This document shows, piece after piece, positions 16,481-25,150 of a DNA stretch of 64,000 nt; the stretch's first letter is position 1, and each line of letters begins with the position of its first letter. This stretch comes from Actinomycetota bacterium (GTDB taxonomy: Bacteria; Actinomycetota; Actinomycetes; Streptosporangiales; Streptosporangiaceae), in NCBI GenBank assembly GCA_027314515.1, contig DAHVAR010000055.1:1-64000 (forward strand), in the 5' to 3' direction. The position numbers and the translations under genes are program-made. Under the pieces are notes generated by a model. It had not been told where the DNA came from, did no database searches, and was given only the letters and a program-made list of their open reading frames with translations.

Positions 16481-16552
16481 TGGGCGATACTGGGATTGAA
16501 CCAGTGACCTCTACCGTGTCAAGGTAGCGCTCTCCCACTGAGCTAACCGCCC
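16481..16552 (-). tRNA. tRNA-Val (GAC)
   Basis: Full cloverleaf on the minus strand: acceptor GGGCGGT/ATCGCCC, D arm GCTC-GAGC, anticodon stem CTACC/GGTAG with loop TTGACAC (anticodon GAC), T arm ACTGG-TTCAATC-CCAGT, discriminator A. The CCA is encoded at 16478-16480. The start is only 3 nt after tRNA-Cys, so both come from one precursor. Confidence 0.95.
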
Positions 16553-16555
16553 TCG

Positions 16556-16627
16556 AGGCGGAGGCGGGAATCGAACCCGCGTACAGGGCTTTGCAGGCCC
16601 TTGCCTAAGCCACTCGGCCACTCCGCC
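16556..16627 (-). tRNA. tRNA-Cys (GCA)
   Basis: Acceptor GGCGGAG/CTCCGCC, anticodon loop CTGCAAA (anticodon GCA), T loop TTCGATT, discriminator U as expected for Cys. CCA is not encoded. It lies directly upstream of tRNA-Val(GAC). Confidence 0.95.
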
Positions 16628-16727
16628 AGCGCCAAGGGGTCCCGTCCCAGGGAATCCGTGGCTTGGATAACAAGCCGAGAGCCGTAGGCGGCCTTAGACC
16701 GCGCGGGAACGGCATCCGGCGCCTCCG

Positions 16728-16800
16728 AGCGGACGACGGGATTCGAACCCGCGACCCTCACCTTGGCAAGGTGATGCTCTACCAACTGAGCCACGTCCGC
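16728..16800 (-). tRNA. tRNA-Gly (GCC)
   Basis: Acceptor GCGGACG/CGTCCGC, D arm GCTC-GAGC, anticodon stem CACCT/AGGTG with loop TGCCAA and anticodon GCC, T loop TTCGAAT, discriminator U. It is upstream of the Cys and Val genes on the same strand and probably in the same transcript. Confidence 0.95.
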
Positions 16801-16993
16801 AGTCCCGGCTTCCGCAGCGGCCGCAGCAGCCGCAACCGGTATGCGTAGAGAACTGTAGCCGATCCTGACTCGCGGGCAAACTCGCATACCCGGATAGCGG
16901 CCCGCGTGCTCCGCCGACGCGCTCCGCCGGCCAGCGAAGCCAGGCCGCGGAACCAGGCATGTGCCCCGGCGCGACTGCGCTAGCGTCGGGACC

Positions 16994-17818
16994 ATGGTTG
17001 TCTGGATCAACGGGGACCTGCTCCCCGACAACGAGGCCAAGATCTCGGTATTCGACCACGGGCTGGTCACCGGTGACGGGGTCTTCGAGACCGTCAAGGT
17101 CACCAACGGAGCACTGTTCGCGCTGAGCCGGCATCTGGTCAGGCTCGGCCGGTCGGCCGCCGGGCTCGGCCTCCCGGAGCCCGACATGGACCAGATCAGG
17201 GCGGGTGCACTCGCCGTGGTCGATGCGTCACCCAGGTTGCCACTGGCCCGGCTGCGAATCACGGTGACGGCCGGGATGTCTGCTCTTGGGTCGGAACGAG
17301 GCCATTCGCCCTTGACGACCATCGTGGCCCTCGCCGAGCAGAAGCCGCCCGCCGCCGCCATCGACGTGGTCGTGGCGCCCTGGCGGCGCAACGAGGAGGG
17401 CGCCCTGGCCGGGCTCAAGACCACGTCGTACGCGGGAAACGTGCGCGCGCTGGCGTACGCCGCCGAGCGTGGCGGCAGCGAGGCTATCTTCGCGAATGTC
17501 GCCGGGAACTTGTGTGAGGGAACGGGCACCAACGTGTTCGTCGCCATCGGCGGCAAGCTGATAACGCCGCCGCTGTCGTCCGGTTGCCTGGCAGGCGTGA
17601 CGAGGGGCCTGGTCCTTGAGTGGTTCGGTGCGGCGGAGGATGAGCTACCGCTAGCGGCTTTGTCAAATGCTGATGAAGCATTCCTGACCGGTACAACCAG
17701 GGACGTGCAGCCGATCCGTCACGTTAATGGCCGCAAGCTAGCGGCGGTGCCCGGTCCTATCACCAGAAAGGCGGCGGAGGTATTTGCCATGCGGGCAGCC
17801 GAGTCGCCCGATCCGTGA
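16994..17818 (+). CDS. Class IV PLP-dependent enzyme (aminodeoxychorismate lyase / branched-chain aminotransferase-like)
   Basis: 274 aa from ATG 16994. Class IV fold: SVFDHGLVTGDGVFETVKV near the start, the PLP lysine expected in GLKTTSYAGNVRAL, glutamate in CEGTGTNVFV, and the phosphate-binding SSGCLAGVTRG. The overall pattern resembles PabC, which turns 4-amino-4-deoxychorismate into p-aminobenzoate and pyruvate for folate. D-amino-acid or branched-chain aminotransferases share these motifs and cannot be excluded. It is divergent from the tRNA-Gly unit and stands alone, without pabA or pabB next to it. Confidence 0.8.
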   Translation: MVVWINGDLLPDNEAKISVFDHGLVTGDGVFETVKVTNGALFALSRHLVRLGRSAAGLGLPEPDMDQIRAGALAVVDASPRLPLARLRITVTAGMSALGSERGHSPLTTIVALAEQKPPAAAIDVVVAPWRRNEEGALAGLKTTSYAGNVRALAYAAERGGSEAIFANVAGNLCEGTGTNVFVAIGGKLITPPLSSGCLAGVTRGLVLEWFGAAEDELPLAALSNADEAFLTGTTRDVQPIRHVNGRKLAAVPGPITRKAAEVFAMRAAESPDP

Positions 17819-17866
17819 TATGGCCATGCCGCGAGCGGCATGGCCATATGTCACGCAGGATTGGCT

Positions 17867-18289
17867 TTATGCGCGCCAAAGAAGCTCGTCGAGCTCGCCA
17901 TCCACGTTGATGTAGTCAGTCTCGTGACCCGGCGCGATGACCTCGTAGGTCCGGGTCAGGAACGCGGCAGTGGAACCACGCGGCGCTTCGAAGTGAGCCT
18001 CGCCGAAGGGGGAGGACAGCGCGATGTTCAGCAGATCGCGGCCGTGCTCGTCGGCGGGCCAGACCTGGACGTCACCCTCACCTGCCGGGCCTTCGAGTCC
18101 GACCGCCAGCAGGTCACGGGCGAAAATCCACTCAACCGGCTCATCGGTGCCGACGTGGAACGCCATGCGGATCGCGTACGGGTCGTCGGCGCTGTAGTAC
18201 AGGCTCGCCACCAAGGGGACCGATCCGTGGTCAGGGACCACCAGACTGAGGCCGAGTTCTGCAGACACGGTCACGCTGCTGTTCATCAT
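17867..18289 (-). CDS. ssgB: SsgB-like sporulation and cell-division protein (SsgA family)
   Basis: 140 aa, close to the usual length of SsgB. The SALP pattern is clear: an N-terminal short strand, SLYYSADDPYAIRMAFHVG, EPVEWIFARDLLAVGL, GDVQVWPA, ALSSPFGEAHFEAP and a C-terminal acidic tail. SsgB recruits FtsZ to sporulation septa with SsgA in Streptomyces. Its presence implies a sporulating or mycelial actinobacterium. Two adjacent ATGs make the exact start uncertain by one codon. Which SALP subgroup it belongs to is inferred from length and compactness. Confidence 0.85.
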   Translation of the reverse strand: MMNSSVTVSAELGLSLVVPDHGSVPLVASLYYSADDPYAIRMAFHVGTDEPVEWIFARDLLAVGLEGPAGEGDVQVWPADEHGRDLLNIALSSPFGEAHFEAPRGSTAAFLTRTYEVIAPGHETDYINVDGELDELLWRA

Positions 18290-18840
18290 CGGGTCAGACC
18301 TTTGCCTTGTCGTGTCCCGGATTGCCGGGCTTCACATATTGGTGCGCGCTTGCCCCATCACTTAGGACATCGCTCGTCCCGCGGAATTGTTATCGCGAAT
18401 GTTTGATTCCGCGAAAGAAGTCGCTCGTAACCTCGGTCACCGATCAACAAACCGGCTACGACCTGGTCAAACGCTTCTCGCAATAAAACACCGGTTTAGA
18501 CGCTGGATCATCCCCGTGGGTCACAAGGATCAGATGTGACCTTCGTCTCAGCAGGCCCTGGGAAGGCCCGTTAGCAGCACCGGAGCGCCTGGCCCCTGGT
18601 TAATAGTCCGCATTTACCAGGCTTTCGAGTGACATACCAGCAGTGCCGTTGGCGGTAGGTCACAAATTGAGAATAACGAAAGCCGATATTAGCTATGTCG
18701 GATTTTTCGCCTTCACCCGGCCAGGCAGCGCCGCGGCCAGGCACGGCAGCCACCGGGGGACGTTGTCGGTGCAGTGATGCCAGGACCGTCCATGCGCTAC
18801 TCTAAGATCGCTCCGCGGCCCGGAATCCGGCCGCGGGCCA
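18290..18840. other. Long intergenic region upstream of ssgB
   Basis: About 550 nt, less GC-rich than its surroundings, with no convincing gene; a 60-codon minus-strand frame at 18571-18753 lacks family features. It should hold the ssgB promoter. An imperfect dyad TCGCGAAT-gtttg-ATTCCGCGA sits at 18393-18414, about 105 nt upstream of ssgB. Confidence 0.4.
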
Positions 18841-18912
18841 GGGCGATTGGCTCAGCGGGAGAGCGCCTCGTTCACACCGAGGAGGTCACTGGTTCGATCC
18901 CAGTATCGCCCA
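18841..18912 (+). tRNA. tRNA-Val (CAC)
   Basis: Acceptor GGGCGAT/ATCGCCC, D arm GCTC-GAGC, anticodon stem CCTCG/CGAGG with loop TTCACAC (anticodon CAC), T arm ACTGG-TTCGATC-CCAGT, discriminator A, then encoded CCA at 18913-18915. Its T arm and 3' acceptor strand nearly match the tRNA-Val(GAC) at 16481-16552, so the two are related isoacceptors. Confidence 0.95.
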
Positions 18913-18915
18913 CCA

Positions 18916-19462
18916 ACCAACCAAGAATAAGCAGCTCAGAGGCAGCGCCCTCAAGATCAGTAACCAGGCAACCAGTTGGGCGCCAATCTGGGGGGCCAGT
19001 AGAGCCACCCGGCGCCAGCCACCAGCCAAGCCAGCGACCGACTTAGCACGCTAAACGCGCCAGCGAAACCCGGCATATACGGTCATAAAGGCGCCGCCGA
19101 AAGGCGGTTTCGGATGCCATGTCGGGGTCGGCAGCGTCGGAGCGCCGCTCGCGGCGTCGGAGCGGCCGCTCGCGGCGTCGGCAGCGAGTCTTTTACCCGG
19201 TTTGTCCTGCGATGGCAGGCGCCAGGGTGAAGAAGCCGGTCAGGGCGGTCTGACTCGCGGGAAAGCCTGGCTAGCTCACGCCGGAGCGTAGCGCGCCGGT
19301 TACCGCTGGCCAGGCATTCTCGTTGCCCATCGTTTACCGGACTGATGGCTTTCCCGCTTCCCGGCGGGGGTACGCAGGTAACGCTGAGTGACGGTAATGG
19401 CACGCAATCAGTGCCGCAGCGGAACTCGCGGGCTGATCGTGCTATGGGACGGGGGATTTGGC
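18916..19462. other. Intergenic region with no gene seen
   Basis: Between tRNA-Val(CAC) and the first L,D-transpeptidase. It has a short direct repeat of ctcgcggcgtcgg near 19150-19185 and otherwise nothing I can support. The last 75 nt are in frame with the transpeptidase and would be coding if GTG 19388 is the start. Confidence 0.4.
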
Positions 19463-20767
19463 GTGTTCAGAGCGGGGCGGTCCGGTAAGCAGCCAGATAG
19501 CAGCGAACCCGACGCAGGCGGGGTGGCGGGCAGCCCGGCACCTGACAGCGGCGAACCGGGCGATCAGGCTGGCGGGACTGACCTGGCTAGCGCGCCGGCC
19601 CGCAAGAGCGGCAGGCCGGGCAGCCGTATCGTCGTCGTCGCGGTCGCCACGGCCGCCGTTGCCGCGGCGGGTACGGCCTACGCGGTGACGCAATCGCCGA
19701 GCAGCCGGCATCCGGCGGCTGCCAGGCAGGCCGCCGCCGCGCCGAGTGGCCCCATGCTCGTGACGTCGATTACCCCGGCGACCGCGAGCACCGGGGTGGA
19801 CGGTGCTTCCCCGATCGCCATCAGCTTCTCCGATCCGGTCGCGGCAAACTCGCCACGCCCGCAGATCCAGCCGAGTGTGCCGGGAACCTGGCGCAGTCAG
19901 GGCTATTCGATGGTGTTCACGCCGTCGGTTTCGTTCGGGCAGTCCACCCGGGTGACCGTCGAGATTCCGGGCGGCCGCGCCGGCGTCAGGTCAGCGAGCG
20001 GCGTTGTGCTCAGCGCGCCGATGACGGCACATTTCACCACTGGCAGTTACCCGCAGCTGGCGCTTGCCGAGCTGCTCGCCGAGCAGGGCTACCTGCCGAT
20101 GACCTTCGAGGCGTCATCGACCAGCGCGACACGGACGGCAAGCACACAGTCCAGCGCGGACCCGGCCAGCTCGACCCCGGCCGGCCAGGCCTACTCACCG
20201 CCCGCCGGAACTTTCAGCTGGGAGCCCGGCTATCCGTCGATGCTCCAGAGCATGTGGACGCCGTACTCGCCCAACGTGATCCTGCGCGGTGCCGTGATGG
20301 CGTTCGAGTCCCAGCACAACATGACCGTGGACGGGAACGTCACGAACAGGCTCTGGAACGCGCTGTTCCGGGCACAGCAGAACGGCGACCGGAACCAGAA
20401 CGGCTACACCTACGCGGTCGCGGACCAGCGACTTCCGGAGACGCTGACGATCTACCACAACGGGCATGTCGTCCTGCGCAGCCTCACCAACACCGGCATC
20501 CCGGTCTCGCCGACGGTGAACGGCACGTTCCCGGTGTATGAGAGGCTCCGATACCAGATCATGTCGGGAACTAACCCGAACGGCAGCCACTATGCCGACC
20601 CCGTCTCGTTCGTTTCCTACTTCAACGGCGGTGACGCGGTTCACTACTTCCCCCGTCCCGGCTACGGCTACCAGCAGAGTCTCGGCTGCGTCGAGCTTCC
20701 CTACACCGCGGCGGAGCGGGCCTATCCGTACCTGACCTACGGAAGCCTGGTCACCGTACTGGGCTGA
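19463..20767 (+). CDS. L,D-transpeptidase (Ig-like + PG-binding + YkuD), paralogue 1
   Basis: 434 aa from GTG 19463 (GGGGG about 8 nt upstream); GTG 19388 is an alternative. A hydrophilic N-terminus of about 50 residues, one membrane segment (RIVVVAVATAAVAAAGTAYA), an Ig-like domain, a peptidoglycan-binding-like segment (VILRGAVMAFESQHNMTVDG) and a YkuD domain ending in SLGCVELP with the catalytic Cys. YkuD enzymes make 3-3 peptidoglycan crosslinks outside the membrane. The usual SHGC is SLGC here. A close paralogue follows, separated by a strong terminator. Confidence 0.9.
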   Translation: MFRAGRSGKQPDSSEPDAGGVAGSPAPDSGEPGDQAGGTDLASAPARKSGRPGSRIVVVAVATAAVAAAGTAYAVTQSPSSRHPAAARQAAAAPSGPMLVTSITPATASTGVDGASPIAISFSDPVAANSPRPQIQPSVPGTWRSQGYSMVFTPSVSFGQSTRVTVEIPGGRAGVRSASGVVLSAPMTAHFTTGSYPQLALAELLAEQGYLPMTFEASSTSATRTASTQSSADPASSTPAGQAYSPPAGTFSWEPGYPSMLQSMWTPYSPNVILRGAVMAFESQHNMTVDGNVTNRLWNALFRAQQNGDRNQNGYTYAVADQRLPETLTIYHNGHVVLRSLTNTGIPVSPTVNGTFPVYERLRYQIMSGTNPNGSHYADPVSFVSYFNGGDAVHYFPRPGYGYQQSLGCVELPYTAAERAYPYLTYGSLVTVLG

Positions 20768-20826
20768 CGCCCTGCGCCCGGCCAGCGGCTGCTCACGCAG
20801 ACTGGCTGCGAGCCGCCGGATGAGCT

Positions 20827-20862
20827 ACCGCCCGGCACCGCATCGTCGCGGTGCCGGGCGGT
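20827..20862 (+). terminator. Intrinsic terminator between the two L,D-transpeptidase genes
   Basis: A perfect 15-bp stem, ACCGCCCGGCACCGC with GCGGTGCCGGGCGGT, and 6-nt loop atcgtc, 60 nt after the stop of paralogue 1. No T-run. It implies separate transcription of the second paralogue. Confidence 0.85.
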
Positions 20863-21029
20863 GCGTTGTGCGGCCCAAACCTGTTTCCGTTTCTTTACCT
20901 GTCCCGGTCCAGGTAACTCCCGCGTGCATCTAAAGTCGAGCAGAAGGGTTGTCCTGATAAAAGTCAGGTAGCCCTTATCAGCGCCCGCGAACGACTGCCG
21001 GGCATGGATGGCGAGCGAGGGAGTCACTG

Positions 21030-22253
21030 TTGTCCTCATTGACGCACCTGCGCGGGCGGATCGCCGCACTCGGCGGCGTGATTCTCCTCTTGCTGGTGGC
21101 CGGCGTCTGGATCACGCTCACGCATGCGTCGGCGCAGTCGACGGGAGGCAACGGCAAGACCGCCGCCGGCGGCAGCAAGCCGAGCACTGGCCCGTCCTCG
21201 CCGGGCAGCGCCGGGCCACTGCAGCTGGTGTCGGAGACCCCGGCCAGCAGCGCCACCGGCGTCAGCGGGGCGGCGGACATCAAGATCCAGTTTTCCGTTC
21301 CGCTGGCCGCGAACTCCCCGCTGCCGCGGATCAAGCCGCACGTGGCCGGGAGCTGGCGGGGCATCGGGACAGCGACGCTGGAATTCGTGCCAAGGCGAGG
21401 CTTCGCCCAGCGGACTCGCGTCCGGGTGATCATTCCCGGCGGGCCGTCCGGAGTCCGGTCCGCGCACGGCAGCCTGCTCGCCAGGTCAGCCAGGCTGGAC
21501 TTCAGGATCGGCACCTATCAGACCGCCCGGCTGGCGGAGTTGCTGGCCCAGCTCGGCTACCTGCCGCTGACCTGGACCGGGTCACCGGGCGCTACGGTGC
21601 CCGCGGCGTCGGACGCGGCCGGCCAGATTGCCGCCGCCTACTCCCCGCCGCAAGGGACGTACAGCTGGCAGCCCGGTTACCCGCGCAGGCTCAGGGCCTT
21701 CTGGCAGAACGGCGGCGCGAGCAGCCTCATGCTCAAGGGCGCGGTCATGGCGTTCGAGGCAGACCAGGGACTCGCGGTCGACGGCGTTCCGGGCCGGGCG
21801 GTCTGGGGCGCGCTGCTGCGGGCGGTGGCGGCCGGCCAGGACAACACGCATGGTTACACCTACGCGGTGGCCAGCGAGGGGAACCCGGAGCAGCTGACGG
21901 TCTGGCACGACGGCAGGGTGATCATGCGGAGCGTGGCCAACACCGGGATCCCGGCCTCGCCGACTGCGATCGGCACGGCACCGGTGTACCTGAAGTACTA
22001 CTACCAGGTCATGAAGGGGACGAACCCGAACGGCACCAAGTACGCCGACCCGGTCCACTACGTGTCGTACTTCTACGGCGGCGACGCGGTCCACTACTTC
22101 AACCGCGCCACCTACGGCTGGCCGCAGAGCCTGGGCTGCGTCGAGTTGCCCTGGAACAGCGCGAAGTTCATCTGGAAGTACCTCACCTACGGCACCCTTG
22201 TCACCGTCGTCCGCGGCAGCCAGACTCCGGTGGGCAGCCCGCCGATGAACTAA
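21030..22253 (+). CDS. L,D-transpeptidase (Ig-like + PG-binding + YkuD), paralogue 2
   Basis: 407 aa from TTG 21030, supported by GAGGGAG 6 nt upstream. A short basic head and signal anchor (LGGVILLLLVAGVWITLT), a Ser/Gly linker, an Ig-like domain (about 65-150), a PG-binding-like segment (LMLKGAVMAFEADQ) and YkuD ending in SLGCVELP. It aligns with the upstream gene over the whole extracellular part (TNPNG, YADPV, GGDAVHYF in both), so the pair arose by tandem duplication. Acts on the peptide stems of peptidoglycan at the cell surface. The His before the catalytic Cys is Leu, as in its twin. Confidence 0.92.
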   Translation: MSSLTHLRGRIAALGGVILLLLVAGVWITLTHASAQSTGGNGKTAAGGSKPSTGPSSPGSAGPLQLVSETPASSATGVSGAADIKIQFSVPLAANSPLPRIKPHVAGSWRGIGTATLEFVPRRGFAQRTRVRVIIPGGPSGVRSAHGSLLARSARLDFRIGTYQTARLAELLAQLGYLPLTWTGSPGATVPAASDAAGQIAAAYSPPQGTYSWQPGYPRRLRAFWQNGGASSLMLKGAVMAFEADQGLAVDGVPGRAVWGALLRAVAAGQDNTHGYTYAVASEGNPEQLTVWHDGRVIMRSVANTGIPASPTAIGTAPVYLKYYYQVMKGTNPNGTKYADPVHYVSYFYGGDAVHYFNRATYGWPQSLGCVELPWNSAKFIWKYLTYGTLVTVVRGSQTPVGSPPMN

Positions 22254-22294
22254 CGCCGGCTTCCGCGCCGGGTCCGGGCCGCCGATAGCATCGT

Positions 22295-22322
22295 GCCCAG
22301 GGCGACATCATTCGCCCTGGGC
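22295..22322 (+). terminator. Terminator before thrS
   Basis: Perfect 11-bp stem GCCCAGGGCGA / TCGCCCTGGGC with loop catcat, 41 nt after the transpeptidase stop and 51 nt before the thrS start. I saw no T-box features, so it is read as the upstream gene's terminator. Confidence 0.75.
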
Positions 22323-22372
22323 TGCGGGCTGCCGTGCCCGGGTGCCGCGATCACCACCAGAAGGAGCCAGAC

Positions 22373-24385
22373 GTGCCTGCGGACAAGCTTCACATCACAC
22401 TCGCCGGGAGCGAGCATGTGGTGGAAGAGGGCACTACCGCTGGCCTGGCGCTAGCCGACCGCGGTTCCGCCGCGGCAGTCATCGCTGCCAGGGTCAACGG
22501 TGAGCTCCGCGACCTCACCTGCCGCCTAGCGGACGGCGACCGGGTCGAGCCGGTAGCGATCGACTCCGCCGACGGCCTGAACATCCTCCGGCACTCCACC
22601 GCGCACGTGCTGGCACAGGCCGTGCAGGACCTGTTCCCGCAGGCGAAGCTCGGCATCGGGCCGCCGATCGAGAACGGCTTCTACTACGACTTCGACGTGC
22701 CGGAGGCGTTCACGCCGGAGGACCTGAAGTCGATCGAGCAGAAGATGCGCCAGCTCGTGAAGGAGGGCCAGCAGTTCAGCCGCCGCGTCGTCACCGACGC
22801 CGAAGCGCGCGCTGAGCTGGCGGAAGAGCCGTACAAGCTGGAACTGATCGGCCTGAAGGGCGGCGTCGCCGGACCGCCGGGGGCTGTATTGCCGGGTGGT
22901 GGCGGCCAAGGCGACGCGGGGGAGTCCGTCGAGGTCGGCGGGCCCGAGCTGACCATCTACGACAACCTGGACGCCAAGACCGGCGAGCAGCGCTGGAAGG
23001 ACCTGTGCCGCGGCCCCCATCTGCCCGCGACCAGGAACATCCCGGCCTTCCGGCTGATGCGCACCGGCGGCGCGTACTGGCGCGGCAGCGAGAAGAACCC
23101 GCAACTGCAGCGGATCTACGGCACCGCCTGGCCGAGCCGGGAAGCCCAGGACGACTACCTCAGGCTGCTGGCGGAAGCCGAGAAGCGCGACCACCGCAAG
23201 CTAGGCGCTGAGCTCGACCTGTTCAGCTTCCCCAGCGACATCGGCAGCGGGCTGCCCATCTTCCACCCCAAGGGCGGCATCGTCCGCAAGACGCTGGAGG
23301 ACTACTCGCGCCAGCGGCACGAGCAGGCCGGCTACGAGTTCGTTTACACGCCGCACATCACCAAGTCGAACCTGTTCGAGACGTCCGGCCACCTGGAGTG
23401 GTACGCCGAAGGCATGTACCCGCCCATGGAGATGGAGGGCGCGAAGTACTACCCCAAGCCGATGAACTGCCCGATGCACATCCTGATCTACGCCTCGCGC
23501 GGCCGGTCCTACCGCGAGCTCCCGCTCCGGCTGTTCGAGTTCGGCACCGTGTACCGGTATGAGAAGTCCGGCGTGGTGCACGGACTGACCAGGGCCCGCG
23601 GCTTCACGCAGGACGACTCGCACATCTTCTGCACGCCCGATCAGCTCCACGGGGAGCTGGCCAGCCTGCTCGACTTCGTGGTCGGCCTGCTCCGCGATTA
23701 CGGGCTGACGCAGTTCGAGGCCGAGCTGTCGACCAGGCCGGAAAAGTTCGTCGGCGAGATCTCGGACTGGGACAGGGCCGAGGCCGCGCTGAAGTACGCG
23801 CTGGACAAATCGGGCCTGCCTTACGTCATCGCGGAGGGCGAGGGCGCGTTCTACGCGCCGAAGATCGACGTGCACGTCAAGGATGCGATCGGCCGGCGCT
23901 GGCAGCTGTCCACCCTGCAGGTGGACTTCCAGGAGCCGGGCCGGTTCGGCATCGAGTACCAGGCCGCCGACGGCAGCCGCCAGCGTCCGTACATGATCCA
24001 CCGGGCGCTGTTCGGCTCAATCGAGCGCTTCTTCGGCATCCTTACCGAGCATTACGCCGGCGCGTTTCCGCCCTGGCTCGCCCCGGTCCAGGTGGTCGGC
24101 ATCCCGATCTCCGACGCGCACGCGGGTTACCTGCTCAGCGTCGCGACCCGGCTGCGCGAGCACGGCATCCGGGTCGAAGTGGACACCAGCGACGACCGGA
24201 TGCAGAAGAAGATCCGCACCGCGCAGCGGCAGAAGGTCCCCTACATGCTGCTTGCCGGGGATGACGACGTGGCTGCCGGGGCTGTGTCGTTCCGCTACCG
24301 CAGCGGGGAGCAGAAGAACGGCGTGCCGGTCGTCGACGCGATTGCCGAGATCACCGGCGCGGTCGCCAGCCGGATCCAGGTCTGA
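22373..24385 (+). CDS. thrS: Threonyl-tRNA synthetase
   Basis: 670 aa from GTG 22373 with AAGGAG 7 nt upstream. Order: TGS domain (to about 65), the editing/SAD domain with [11 protein letters not shown], then the class II core with motif 2 ([20 protein letters not shown]), zinc ligand Cys in PMNCPMH, and motif 3, followed by the anticodon-binding domain ([13 protein letters not shown] onward). It charges tRNA-Thr in the cytosol. A Gly/Pro-rich insert (GGVAGPPG.., about residues 163-183) in the editing domain is longer than usual. It starts the conserved thrS-HIT-pgsA block. Confidence 0.98.
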   Translation: MPADKLHITLAGSEHVVEEGTTAGLALADRGSAAAVIAARVNGELRDLTCRLADGDRVEPVAIDSADGLNILRHSTAHVLAQAVQDLFPQAKLGIGPPIENGFYYDFDVPEAFTPEDLKSIEQKMRQLVKEGQQFSRRVVTDAEARAELAEEPYKLELIGLKGGVAGPPGAVLPGGGGQGDAGESVEVGGPELTIYDNLDAKTGEQRWKDLCRGPHLPATRNIPAFRLMRTGGAYWRGSEKNPQLQRIYGTAWPSREAQDDYLRLLAEAEKRDHRKLGAELDLFSFPSDIGSGLPIFHPKGGIVRKTLEDYSRQRHEQAGYEFVYTPHITKSNLFETSGHLEWYAEGMYPPMEMEGAKYYPKPMNCPMHILIYASRGRSYRELPLRLFEFGTVYRYEKSGVVHGLTRARGFTQDDSHIFCTPDQLHGELASLLDFVVGLLRDYGLTQFEAELSTRPEKFVGEISDWDRAEAALKYALDKSGLPYVIAEGEGAFYAPKIDVHVKDAIGRRWQLSTLQVDFQEPGRFGIEYQAADGSRQRPYMIHRALFGSIERFFGILTEHYAGAFPPWLAPVQVVGIPISDAHAGYLLSVATRLREHGIRVEVDTSDDRMQKKIRTAQRQKVPYMLLAGDDDVAAGAVSFRYRSGEQKNGVPVVDAIAEITGAVASRIQV

Positions 24386-24390
24386 CGCCG

Positions 24391-25017
24391 GTGCCCCCTC
24401 AGCTGCCGGGGCCAGCGGACCTCGGCCTGGGCGAGGAAGACGTCCCGGTCAGCGAGGAAGACGTCCCGGTCAGCCGGGACGGCGTCCTGGACGAGCCGTA
24501 CCAGATCGTGCCGGACGGGCTGCAGCGGCTCTGGATGCCGCACCGGCTTGCCTACATCAAGGGCGAGGGCAAGCCGGCCGGGGCCAGCGCGGTCGAGTGC
24601 CCGTTCTGCGAGATACCGAAGCTGAGCGATGCGGACGGGCTGATCGTTGCCCGCGGCGCGCAGGTCTACGCGGTGCTGAACCTGTACCCGTACAACAGCG
24701 GGCACCTGATGGTCGTGCCGTACCGTCACGTCGCCGACTACACCGACCTCACCGGGCCGGAGACCGCCGAACTGGCGGACTTCACCAAGCGCTCGATGAC
24801 CGCGTTGCGCGACGCGTCGGCGGCGCAGGGCTTCAACATCGGCATGAACATGGGCGGGGTGGCCGGGGCCGGCATCGCCGCTCACCTGCATCAGCACGTG
24901 GTGCCGCGCTGGGGCGGCGACGCCAACTTCATGCCGGTCGTCGGCCGCACCAAGGTTCTGCCGCAACTTCTCGCCGACACCCGCATCGTCGTCGCCGGCG
25001 CGTGGCCCGCTGCCTGA
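24391..25017 (+). CDS. HIT-family phosphorylase/hydrolase (AP4A phosphorylase-like)
   Basis: 208 aa, GTG start 5 nt after the thrS stop. An HIT core with zinc-type CPFCEIP, NLYPYNSGHLMVVPYRHV, and the triad HLHQHVVPRW (catalytic His in the middle). It matches the mycobacterial Rv2613c group, which splits diadenosine tetraphosphate by phosphorolysis. Synteny (thrS upstream, PIM lipid genes downstream) agrees. The N-terminal 30 residues hold an in-frame 21-nt tandem duplication (SEEDVPV twice) that the family does not need. Confidence 0.9.
   Translation: MPPQLPGPADLGLGEEDVPVSEEDVPVSRDGVLDEPYQIVPDGLQRLWMPHRLAYIKGEGKPAGASAVECPFCEIPKLSDADGLIVARGAQVYAVLNLYPYNSGHLMVVPYRHVADYTDLTGPETAELADFTKRSMTALRDASAAQGFNIGMNMGGVAGAGIAAHLHQHVVPRWGGDANFMPVVGRTKVLPQLLADTRIVVAGAWPAA
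24431..24472 (+). repeat. 21-nt tandem repeat x2 in the HIT gene
   Basis: Two exact adjacent copies (24431-24451 and 24452-24472) of a unit beginning gcgaggaagacg. In frame, seven residues (EEDVPVS) duplicated. Confidence 0.95.
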
Positions 25018-25077
25018 CCCCGCAACCCGAACCCGAGGTAACGGGGTAGTACGGAGCCAGGCACCATCGAGCCTGAA

Positions 25078-25133
25078 GGGCGCGAGTTACCGATCGATGC
25101 CCCAGTTGGGGCCGCGAGCAGTAACTCACGCCC
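25078..25133. terminator. Bidirectional terminator between convergent genes
   Basis: GGGCGCGAGTTAC (25078-25090) pairs with GTAACTCACGCCC (25121-25133) with one mismatch. An inner hairpin GCCCC-agtt-GGGGC lies between the arms. It separates the convergent HIT and EF-G-like genes. Confidence 0.65.
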
Positions 25134-25150
25134 GTTGGCGAGCCCGGACA

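Noticed and set aside
18571-18753. 60-codon frame upstream of ssgB
   Set aside because: No ribosome site, no family resemblance and unusual residue use; probably chance.
22260-22372. T-box riboswitch upstream of thrS
   Set aside because: I could not find a T-box core or specifier loop; the only structure is a simple 11-bp terminator belonging to the gene before.
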